This document shows, piece after piece, positions 57,686 to 64,000 of a stretch of DNA of 64,000 nt. Positions within the stretch are counted from its first letter, which is position 1. Each line of letters begins with the position of its first letter. This DNA comes from Oscillospiraceae bacterium. Lineage in GTDB: Bacteria; Bacillota; Clostridia; Oscillospirales; Oscillospiraceae. The stretch lies in NCBI GenBank assembly GCA_020025295.1, contig JAHHSJ010000001.1, positions 65,137-129,136 of the forward strand, written 5' to 3'. The position numbers were made by a program, and so were the translations under genes. The notes beneath the pieces were generated by a model. It was given only the letters and a program-made list of their open reading frames with translations, was not told where the DNA came from and did not search any database.

Positions 57686-58615
57686 ATGAATGCGACAATG
57701 GCCGCTGAGCTGAGCGCTCTGCTGGCACGGGGAGAAAGCCCTCTTTGGGAGCAGTCCCTGACCAACCCGGAGCGGATTCGGCTCACTTGGTCCGGAGGTG
57801 CTTTGGGAGAAACCGGGGACGACCCCTGCTTTTCCCATGTGCTGTGCGCACCCAGCCGCCTTGTTATTTGCGGCGGCGGTCATGTGGCACAGGCACTGGC
57901 AGCGGCTGCTTCGGCGGTGGGGTTTGCCATCACCGTGCTGGAGGACCGTCCGGAGATGCTGGAGGAAGGTAGTTTTCCGGCCGATGCCGACTTGCGGCTG
58001 GGCGATCTGCCGACGCTGCTTCGGGAGGGCGATTTTCCGCCCAATGCCTTTTATGCGGTGATGACCCGGAGTCACGGCGAGAATCGCCGCTGTCTGCGAA
58101 CGGTGCTGGACTTGCCCCACTGTTATGCTGGGATGCTGGGCAGTCGGCAGAACAAAGCGGAGCTTCGCCGGTGGCTGATTGAGGACGGCGCACCGCCGGA
58201 GGCGGTGGCACGGCTGCATCACCCCATTGGACTTTCCATCGGAGCGGAAACTCCGGCGGAAATCGGAGCTGCGGTGACAGCGGAGCTGATTCAGTGCCGA
58301 AGCACACTGGGCGGCAGCGCCTTGGAGCAGACGGTGCTGGAGGGCTTATCAGAGCCGCCCTATGCGTGGGTCATGCTGGTGAAAACCAAGGGAATCACCC
58401 CACGCAAGCCGGGCGCCTGTATGCTGGTGCGTCCGGACGGTTCTGCTGTGGGCACCATCGGCGGCGGAGCGAGAGAGGCCGCTGCCATCCGGCAGGCGCT
58501 GGAGGTGCTGCGCAGCGGTCGGGCCGGATGCTTTACCTTTCCTGAAAACGAAGCCCCTTCCTCGTGTGGGGGCGTCGTTACTTATACCATCGTTCCCGTG
58601 AAGGAGGATGTCTGA
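57686..58615 (+). CDS. XdhC/CoxI-family molybdenum hydroxylase maturation protein, domains in reversed order
   Basis: This 309-residue protein has its Rossmann-type XdhC_C part at the N-terminus (LVICGGGHVAQALAAAASAVGFAITVLEDRPEM, ending with AGMLGSRQNKAELRRWL). The CoxI part lies at the C-terminus (GITPRKPGACMLVRPDGSAVGTIGGGAREAAAIRQAL). In ordinary XdhC the CoxI domain comes first. XdhC proteins insert or sulfurate the molybdenum cofactor of xanthine dehydrogenase-type enzymes. The ATG follows AGGAGG. It is the first gene of the operon that follows, with overlapping or adjacent starts throughout. Confidence 0.85.
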   Translation: MNATMAAELSALLARGESPLWEQSLTNPERIRLTWSGGALGETGDDPCFSHVLCAPSRLVICGGGHVAQALAAAASAVGFAITVLEDRPEMLEEGSFPADADLRLGDLPTLLREGDFPPNAFYAVMTRSHGENRRCLRTVLDLPHCYAGMLGSRQNKAELRRWLIEDGAPPEAVARLHHPIGLSIGAETPAEIGAAVTAELIQCRSTLGGSALEQTVLEGLSEPPYAWVMLVKTKGITPRKPGACMLVRPDGSAVGTIGGGAREAAAIRQALEVLRSGRAGCFTFPENEAPSSCGGVVTYTIVPVKEDV

Positions 58616-58616
58616 G

Positions 58617-59378
58617 ATGTTGAAATTTAGAAAACTTGCCTGCCCTGAAACGGTGGAAGAGGCATGGCAGCTGAACCAGAACCGGGCCAACTGCGTTCTG
58701 GGCGGTACCGGATGGCTGAAAATGGGCGATCGCCCTTGGAATACCGCCATTGATCTGGGAAAACTGGGCCTGGATACGATTGAGGAGACGGAGCAGGAGT
58801 TCCGCATCGGTGCTATGGTGACCTTGCGTCAGCTGGAGCAGCATGCGGGGCTGAATGCCTATACGCAGGGAGCCGTGCGTGACTGCGTCAAGCACATTGT
58901 GGGCACTCAGTTCCGCAACTGTGCCACCGTGGGCGGTACCTTCTGGAGCCGATTCGGATTTTCCGATGTGCTGACCTGCTTTATGGTGCTGGACGCCTCT
59001 GTGGTGCTGGCACATACGGGCGAGATTTCTCTGCCCGAGTTTGCCGCCGGCAGCTTCCCAAATGAGGTGCTGACCCATGTGGTGGTGAAAAAGACGCCTC
59101 TTGCCGTGGTGTATGACAGCTTCCGCAATTCTGACACCGATCTCCCGGTGCTGGCTGTGGCCGTTGCTCGGACGGCAGAGGGCTATCGTGCCGCCGTGGG
59201 CGCAAGACCGGCCCGTGCAGAGCTGGTGACGGCGGCAGGGAAAGCAGAACTGAAGGAACAGGTGCAGACGCTGACCTATGGCAGCAACACCAGAGCCGGC
59301 GGAGAATACCGTGCCGCTCTGGCGGATACGCTGACCGGGCGCTGCCTGAAGAGATTGGAAGGAGACGAACAGGAATGA
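58617..59378 (+). CDS. Molybdenum hydroxylase FAD-binding subunit
   Basis: This 253-residue FAD_binding_5-type subunit is the medium subunit of a xanthine dehydrogenase/CO dehydrogenase-like complex. The opening NCVLGGTGWLKMG, the later FRIGAMVTLRQLEQH and FRNCATVGGTFWSRFGFSDVL mark FAD-contact motifs. ATG at 58617 is nine bases after AAGGAGG. It receives electrons from the Fe-S subunit next door and passes them to NAD+ or another acceptor. It is followed by the Fe-S subunit gene with a four-base overlap. Confidence 0.9.
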   Translation: MLKFRKLACPETVEEAWQLNQNRANCVLGGTGWLKMGDRPWNTAIDLGKLGLDTIEETEQEFRIGAMVTLRQLEQHAGLNAYTQGAVRDCVKHIVGTQFRNCATVGGTFWSRFGFSDVLTCFMVLDASVVLAHTGEISLPEFAAGSFPNEVLTHVVVKKTPLAVVYDSFRNSDTDLPVLAVAVARTAEGYRAAVGARPARAELVTAAGKAELKEQVQTLTYGSNTRAGGEYRAALADTLTGRCLKRLEGDEQE

Positions 59379-59836
59379 TTCTGGAACTGACGCTGAATGG
59401 AAAGAAAATATCGGCAGAGGTGCCGGAAGATATGGTCCTGTTGGATTTTTGCAGAAGTCAGGGCTGCCAGAGCGTGAAGCGTGGCTGCGAAACCTCCAAC
59501 TGCGGCCTTTGCACCGTGTGGCTGGATGAAAAACCGGTGCTGAGCTGCAATGTGCCCGCCTTCCGTGCCGCCGGTCATCGGGTGACCACGCTGGAAGGCT
59601 TGCAGAAGGAAGCAGAAGAGTTCGGCGGCTATCTGGCGGACGAGGGCGGCGAGCAGTGCGGCTTCTGCAACCCCGGCTTTATTATGAATGTGCTGGCACT
59701 GGAGCGGGAACTGACTCCCGAGGCCACCGATGAAGAGATTTTGGCCTTTTTGTCCGGCAATCTGTGCCGCTGCACCGGTTATGTGAGCCAGCTGCGTGCC
59801 ATTCGCCGTTGGATGAAGCGAGGTGACAAGGAATGA
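59375..59836 (+). CDS. Molybdenum hydroxylase [2Fe-2S] subunit
   Basis: This 153-residue small subunit has two [2Fe-2S] domains. The first is plant-ferredoxin-like with CETSNCGLC and a further Cys (SCNVPAF). The second is helical with QCGFCNPG and NLCRCTGY. It relays electrons from the molybdenum centre to the FAD subunit. Start and stop overlap both neighbours by four bases, showing tight translational coupling. Confidence 0.94.
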   Translation: MILELTLNGKKISAEVPEDMVLLDFCRSQGCQSVKRGCETSNCGLCTVWLDEKPVLSCNVPAFRAAGHRVTTLEGLQKEAEEFGGYLADEGGEQCGFCNPGFIMNVLALERELTPEATDEEILAFLSGNLCRCTGYVSQLRAIRRWMKRGDKE

Positions 59837-62124
59837 AGCCCATCAGTGAACTTCGCTCTGTCAATCAGGGCATCCGGAAAAAGGACTATAAGGCGCTGGT
59901 CACCGGTCAGGGCGTGTATACGCAGGATCTGGCCCCCAAGGACTGTCTGGTCGTGAAGCTGCTGCGCTCTCCCCATGCCAGTGCGTGGATTGAGTCCATT
60001 GATGTGACCCGTGCCCGGAAGGTGCCGGGCATCGAGTGCGTCCTCACTTGGGAGGATGTGCCTCACATTCGTTTTACTCAGGCAGGACAGAGTTATCCCG
60101 AGCCGTCCCCTTATGACCGCTACATTCTGGACCGCCAGCTGCGTTATGTGGGCGATCCGGTGGCTATTGTGGCCGGTGAAACGGAAGATGCTGTGGAGAA
60201 GGCTCTGAAGCTGATTCGGGTCAAGTACGAGGTGCAGGAGCCGCTGCTGGACTTCCGCAAGGCACTGGATAACCCGCATGTGATTCATCCGGAGGACGAT
60301 TGGAAGATGAACTTCGATCAGGGCAACGCCGTGGAGCGCAACCTGATCAGCCATGAGGAGAGCAGCGACGGAGATGTGGAAGCCGTGCTGGCGGACTGCG
60401 ATGTGGTGGTGGACGAAACCTACTACACCCCCTCGGATAACCAGACGCCCATGGAAACCTTCCGTGCCTGTGCCTATATGGATACCTACGGCCGACTGAA
60501 TCTGCTGCCGGCTACCCAGATTCCCTTCCATGTGCGCCGCATTATCGCCACCGCTTTGGGTATTCCCAAAAGTCAGGTGCGTGTAGTGAAACCTCGTATC
60601 GGCGGCGGCTTTGGCGCCAAGCAGACGGTGGAGGCAGAGCCGTATCCGGCCATTGTGACTTGGCTCACCGGCAAGCCGTCCATGATTGTTTACACCCGGG
60701 AGGAAGCCATGAGCTGTGGCTGCCCCCGTCATGAGATGCAGATTCATGTCCGTGTGGGCGGTGACCGGGATGGTCACATCCGAGCCATTGCGATGGAGAC
60801 CCTGTCCAATGGCGGCGCCTATGGAGATCACTCCACTACGACCATGGGTCTGTCCGGACACAAGGCGATTTCTCTCTACGGAAAGCTGGACGCCTATTCC
60901 TTCTCTGCCAGCTCCGTTTATACCAATACGCAGGCGGCCGGCGCTTACCGTGGCTTCGGTGCGACGCAGGGCATCCATGCCGTGGAATCCGCTGTGGATG
61001 AGCTGTGCCACAAGCTGAATCTGGACCCGGCCAAGGTGCGTGAACAGAATCTGGTGCGGCAGGGACAGGTGGTGCCCTCCTACTTCGGAGAGACCATGAC
61101 CTCCTGCACCTTGGACCAGTGCCTGCTGCGTGTGAAGGAAATGATTCATTGGGACGAGAAGTACCCCCGTCAGGTGCTGCCCAACGGACACATTCGCTCG
61201 GTGGGCATGGCTATGTCCATGCAGGGCAGCGCTATTTCCGGCATTGATGTGGGCGGCGCTACGATGAAGGTCAATGACGAGGGCTTTGTCAACCTGCTGA
61301 TCGGTGCGGCGGATATGGGTACCGGCTGTGATACCACGCTGGCACAGATTGCGGCAGAATGTCTGGAAATTCCGGTGGATCAGGTGGTGACCGCACAGGT
61401 GGATACCGACACCTCTCCTTATGACTCCGGTTCCTACGCCTCTTCTACGGCATTCCTGACCGGCGGCGCAGTGTTGAAATGTGCCCAGCAGCTGATTGAG
61501 AAGATTAAAGCGGAGGCCGCCCGGCAGAAGGGCTGGGAGGAGTCCGATTTGGATTACCATGACGGTCTGGTGGAACACCTTCCCACCGGCACCACGGTGA
61601 CGCTGGGTGAAGTGGGTTATGCGTCCGAGATGGGCGGTATCCCCATGGTGAGCACCGCCACCAATACCTGCCCCAACTCTCCTCCTCCCTTTATGGTGGG
61701 TGCGGCAGAAATTGATCTGGACCCGGAAACCGGCAAGGTGACGCTGGTGGACTATGCCGCCGTTGTGGACTGCGGAACGCCCTTGAACCCCAATCTGGCC
61801 CGAGTCCAGACCGAGGGCGGCATCGTGCAGGGCATCGGCATGGCGCTGACGGAAACCGTGCGCTATGAGCCCAACGGACGACTCATCGAGAGCAACTTCC
61901 TCCAGTACAAAATTCCGGCCCGTACCGACATTTGCCCCATTCGTGTGGAGTTTGCCCCCAGCTACGAGCCTCAGGGCCCCTTTGGTGCCAAGAGCATCGG
62001 CGAGGTGGTCATCAACACCCCCTGTCCTGCCATTGCCAACGCTCTGCAAAACGCCTGCGGCGTGCGTATCCGTGAGATGCCCATTACGGCAGAAAAGGTG
62101 TGGAAGGCACTGCATCAGAAATGA
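59833..62124 (+). CDS. Molybdenum hydroxylase molybdopterin-binding subunit
   Basis: This 763-residue large subunit of the xanthine dehydrogenase family has CO_deh_Mo and Ald_Xan_dh_C2-type domains: YTQDLAPKDCLVVKLLRSPHA at the N-terminus, KPRIGGGFGAKQ and AGAYRGFGATQ (cofactor contacts), and GPFGAKSIGEVVINTPCPA near the C-terminus with the catalytic glutamate. The substrate (purine, nicotinate, aldehyde or other) is not identifiable by eye. It overlaps both the upstream Fe-S gene and the downstream MocA-like gene. Confidence 0.93.
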   Translation: MKPISELRSVNQGIRKKDYKALVTGQGVYTQDLAPKDCLVVKLLRSPHASAWIESIDVTRARKVPGIECVLTWEDVPHIRFTQAGQSYPEPSPYDRYILDRQLRYVGDPVAIVAGETEDAVEKALKLIRVKYEVQEPLLDFRKALDNPHVIHPEDDWKMNFDQGNAVERNLISHEESSDGDVEAVLADCDVVVDETYYTPSDNQTPMETFRACAYMDTYGRLNLLPATQIPFHVRRIIATALGIPKSQVRVVKPRIGGGFGAKQTVEAEPYPAIVTWLTGKPSMIVYTREEAMSCGCPRHEMQIHVRVGGDRDGHIRAIAMETLSNGGAYGDHSTTTMGLSGHKAISLYGKLDAYSFSASSVYTNTQAAGAYRGFGATQGIHAVESAVDELCHKLNLDPAKVREQNLVRQGQVVPSYFGETMTSCTLDQCLLRVKEMIHWDEKYPRQVLPNGHIRSVGMAMSMQGSAISGIDVGGATMKVNDEGFVNLLIGAADMGTGCDTTLAQIAAECLEIPVDQVVTAQVDTDTSPYDSGSYASSTAFLTGGAVLKCAQQLIEKIKAEAARQKGWEESDLDYHDGLVEHLPTGTTVTLGEVGYASEMGGIPMVSTATNTCPNSPPPFMVGAAEIDLDPETGKVTLVDYAAVVDCGTPLNPNLARVQTEGGIVQGIGMALTETVRYEPNGRLIESNFLQYKIPARTDICPIRVEFAPSYEPQGPFGAKSIGEVVINTPCPAIANALQNACGVRIREMPITAEKVWKALHQK

Positions 62125-62690
62125 ACATCGGTTTGATCCTGCTGGCGGCGGGCTTGTCCCGCCGCTTCGGGACAGAAAATAAGCTGCTTTACCCGGTAGA
62201 GGGGAAAGCACTGTATCTCCACGCATTGGAGCGGCTGGACGGACTGCGGAGCGAGCAGATTTCCCTCGTGACGGTGACCAACACCCCGGAAATCCGGGCG
62301 GAGTGTCAGTGCAGAGGAATCACAGTGGTTCCCAGCCCACAGGCCGAGCTTGGCATCTCCCACAGCATCCGTGCCGGTATGGATGCGCTTCCGGAGGTGG
62401 ACGCCGCCGTGTTTTTCGTGGCGGATCAGCCGGGATTACACCCGGACACCATTCGCCGCTTCTTGTTCGAGTGCGAAACCCGGCAAGCCCCCCTTGGCTG
62501 CGTGTCCGGCCCGGAAGGCTGGGGAAATCCTGGCTGGTTTTCCAAGAAATTCTTTCCGGAGCTGATGGCTCTGGAGGGGGATCGGGGCGGTCGATGCATC
62601 CTCAAAGCGCATCCGGAACTGGTTTGCACCGTGGCGGCGGAACCGGAGGAACTTTGGGACTTAGATTGCCGTCCGGCAAAAAAGAAATAG
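62121..62690 (+). CDS. MocA-like nucleotidyltransferase
   Basis: This 189-residue NTP transferase has the motif LLAAGLSRRFGTENKLLYPVEGKAL at the N-terminus and a metal-site ADQPGLHP. It resembles MocA, which adds CMP to molybdopterin to make the dinucleotide cofactor, and suits its place as last gene of the operon with its ATG over the stop codon of the large subunit. The cytidylyl versus guanylyl specificity cannot be read by eye. Confidence 0.87.
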   Translation: MNIGLILLAAGLSRRFGTENKLLYPVEGKALYLHALERLDGLRSEQISLVTVTNTPEIRAECQCRGITVVPSPQAELGISHSIRAGMDALPEVDAAVFFVADQPGLHPDTIRRFLFECETRQAPLGCVSGPEGWGNPGWFSKKFFPELMALEGDRGGRCILKAHPELVCTVAAEPEELWDLDCRPAKKK

Positions 62691-62711
62691 CGTTAATTTT
62701 TTAACAATTGC

Positions 62712-62740
62712 TTGCATTATGCTTGGAAATGTGGTAAAAT
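62712..62740 (+). promoter_or_regulatory. Promoter of the alcohol dehydrogenase gene
   Basis: TTGCAT (62712-62717), 17 bases, TAAAAT (62735-62740). Confidence 0.65.
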
Positions 62741-62767
62741 GTTGGAAATGAAAGTGAGGTTTGCCGC

Positions 62768-63913
62768 ATGAAGGAATTTGATATTAAAACAAAAATCTAT
62801 TTCGGCGCCGGAGCATTGGAGCGCCTGAAACAGCTGCCCTATCATCGTGCTCTGATCGTCACGGATCCCTTTGTTGTGACCAGCGGCCTCATTAAGCTGG
62901 TTACCGAACCGCTGGACAAGAAAGGAATCGCTTACAGCATTTTTGACCATGTGGTGCCCGACGCACCGCTGGACAAGATCGTGGAAGGTGTGCAGGCGCT
63001 GACGGACTATCAGCCCGACAGCATCATCACCGTGGGCGGCGGCAGTGCCATCGACTCTGCCAAGGCCATTCGTGAGATCGGCGCACGCACCTCCAATACG
63101 GAGCGTCTGCCCATGATCGCCATTCCCACCACCAGTGGTACCGGCAGCGAAGTCACCAGCTTCAGCGTGATTTCCAACCCTGAGGAGCATACTAAGTATC
63201 CTCTGGTGTCCGATGACCTGCTTCCGGACGAGGCTATTCTCGATGTGGAGATGGTCAAGAGCGTTCCTGCAGCCATCACCGCCAATACCGGCATGGATGT
63301 GTTTACCCACGCTCTGGAAGGCTATGTCAGCCTGCGCTACAATGAGTTCAGCGCCGCTCTGGCAGAAAAGGCCGTCGAAATCTGCGGCAGCTGGCTGCTG
63401 CGCAGCTATTTTGATAACAACGATACCCATGCCCGTCAGAAGATGCATGTGGCTTCTACGCTGGCCGGTCTGGCATTCAACTCCTCCGGTCTGGGTCTGA
63501 ACCACAGCCTTGCTCATCAGCTGGGTGCTCAGTTCCATATTCCTCACGGTGCGGCAAACGCCATGCTGCTGCCCCATGTGATCGAGTTTAACTCCGAGAT
63601 CAACGCCCACTCCAAGAGCCGTCAGGTGTACAGCCAGACTGTCCATCGCTATGAGACGCTGGCCCGTGTGCTGGGTTTGCAGAACTTCAACACCATCACC
63701 ACTGTGCGTGCTCTGGTGGCATGGACTCAGTTCATGATGAAGGAAATGGATATGCACACCTGCGTGAGCGAAACCGGCGTCTGCACCAAGGAAGAGTACG
63801 AGGCCGCTATCCCCACCATGGTGGAGGCTGCCCTGCGTGACCGCTGCACCCCGGATAACCCCCGTCAGGCCACTCCGGAGGATCTGGCGAAGATTTATCG
63901 CGATCTTTGGTAA
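62768..63913 (+). CDS. Iron-containing alcohol dehydrogenase
   Basis: This 381-residue group III dehydrogenase interconverts a primary alcohol and aldehyde with NAD(P)H. ITVGGGSAIDSAKAI (cofactor loop), IPTTSGTGSEVTSFSVI and the metal histidines in GMDVFTHALEGYVS and HQLGAQFHIPHGAANAMLLPHVIEFN are all present. The substrate could be 1-propanol/butanol, lactaldehyde or propanediol products. Own promoter and terminator; independent of the molybdenum operon. Confidence 0.93.
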   Translation: MKEFDIKTKIYFGAGALERLKQLPYHRALIVTDPFVVTSGLIKLVTEPLDKKGIAYSIFDHVVPDAPLDKIVEGVQALTDYQPDSIITVGGGSAIDSAKAIREIGARTSNTERLPMIAIPTTSGTGSEVTSFSVISNPEEHTKYPLVSDDLLPDEAILDVEMVKSVPAAITANTGMDVFTHALEGYVSLRYNEFSAALAEKAVEICGSWLLRSYFDNNDTHARQKMHVASTLAGLAFNSSGLGLNHSLAHQLGAQFHIPHGAANAMLLPHVIEFNSEINAHSKSRQVYSQTVHRYETLARVLGLQNFNTITTVRALVAWTQFMMKEMDMHTCVSETGVCTKEEYEAAIPTMVEAALRDRCTPDNPRQATPEDLAKIYRDLW

Positions 63914-63925
63914 GAATACAAAATC

Positions 63926-63962
63926 AAAAAGCACCCCCACTTGCAGTGGGGGTGCTTTTTTC
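63926..63962 (+). terminator. Terminator after the alcohol dehydrogenase
   Basis: AAAAAGCACCCCCACT / AGTGGGGGTGCTTTTTT around TGC. It can also serve the gene entering from the right. Confidence 0.88.
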
Positions 63963-63970
63963 TGTATGTT

Positions 63971-64000
63971 TCAGCGCTTGGAGATGTCCACATACTCCCG
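63971..64000 (-). CDS. C-terminal end of an unknown gene (continues beyond window)
   Basis: Reading in from the right edge on the minus strand, the frame gives ...REYVDISKR followed by TGA at 63973-63971, just before the shared terminator. Nine residues are too few to name it. Confidence 0.4.
   Translation of the reverse strand, partial: REYVDISKR

Overview
The window reads as chromosomal DNA of an anaerobic, spore-forming Clostridia bacterium, most likely a member of the Oscillospiraceae (Flavonifractor/Oscillibacter-type relatives). I base this on the high-GC Firmicutes codon use and strong AGGAGG ribosome sites. The gene content agrees: spo0A, sigK, spmA/spmB, an AbrB-type regulator, a CotF-type coat protein, a biotin-dependent Na+ decarboxylase module, a membrane pyrophosphatase and a reverse rubrerythrin. 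Species assignment is inference. I see no tRNA or rRNA gene.

Layout. 1-18 kb is mostly housekeeping: the end of a uracil permease, a DUF2809-like protein, a degenerate P-type-ATPase-like protein, rlmB, ftsH, a YmfI-type reductase, an EF-G-like GTPase, an L,D-transpeptidase, two RNA methyltransferases, an AbrB regulator, spmAB, efp with a zinc-ribbon partner, tcdA and spo0A. 18.1-19.0 kb is non-coding, with Spo0A boxes and a probable structured RNA. 19-26.7 kb holds energy metabolism: Na+ decarboxylase beta, biotin-carrier and small subunits, an aconitase-family hydratase, a K+-dependent-type pyrophosphatase and a nucleoside phosphorylase.

The most striking region is 27.7-33.2 kb. The sporulation sigma factor gene sigK is split by a 4,766-bp element. 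The element carries a HAD phosphatase, a MarR regulator, a FUSC-like membrane protein, a small ORF and a large serine recombinase. Both junctions share the 8-bp direct repeat GTATCCCG, and joining the copies restores an uninterrupted 234-residue pro-sigma-K reading frame. The inner element ends are perfect 15-bp inverted arms, so the excised circle would hold a symmetric attP. This is a compact 'skin'-type developmental excision element.

33.2-39 kb carries a sirtuin, an HD-domain protein, a reverse rubrerythrin with a Fur/PerR-like operator, a CPA2 antiporter, rsmE and a GNAT acetyltransferase. 39-47 kb is a minus-strand catabolic-looking cluster (DUF4127 protein, transporter, hydantoinase/oxoprolinase, zincin-like protein, FAD oxidoreductase) with a divergent AraC regulator. 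47-55 kb has an SdpR/SdpI-like pair, small membrane and zinc-ribbon proteins, a phospholipase-C-like protein, asnA, a coat-protein pair, an MFS transporter, exonuclease III and PepD. 55-64 kb has an LtaS-like sulfatase, a five-gene molybdenum hydroxylase operon (XdhC-like, FAD, 2Fe-2S and Mo subunits, MocA-like) and an iron-type alcohol dehydrogenase. Most units end in strong hairpin terminators, and many start at recognisable sigma-A promoters.
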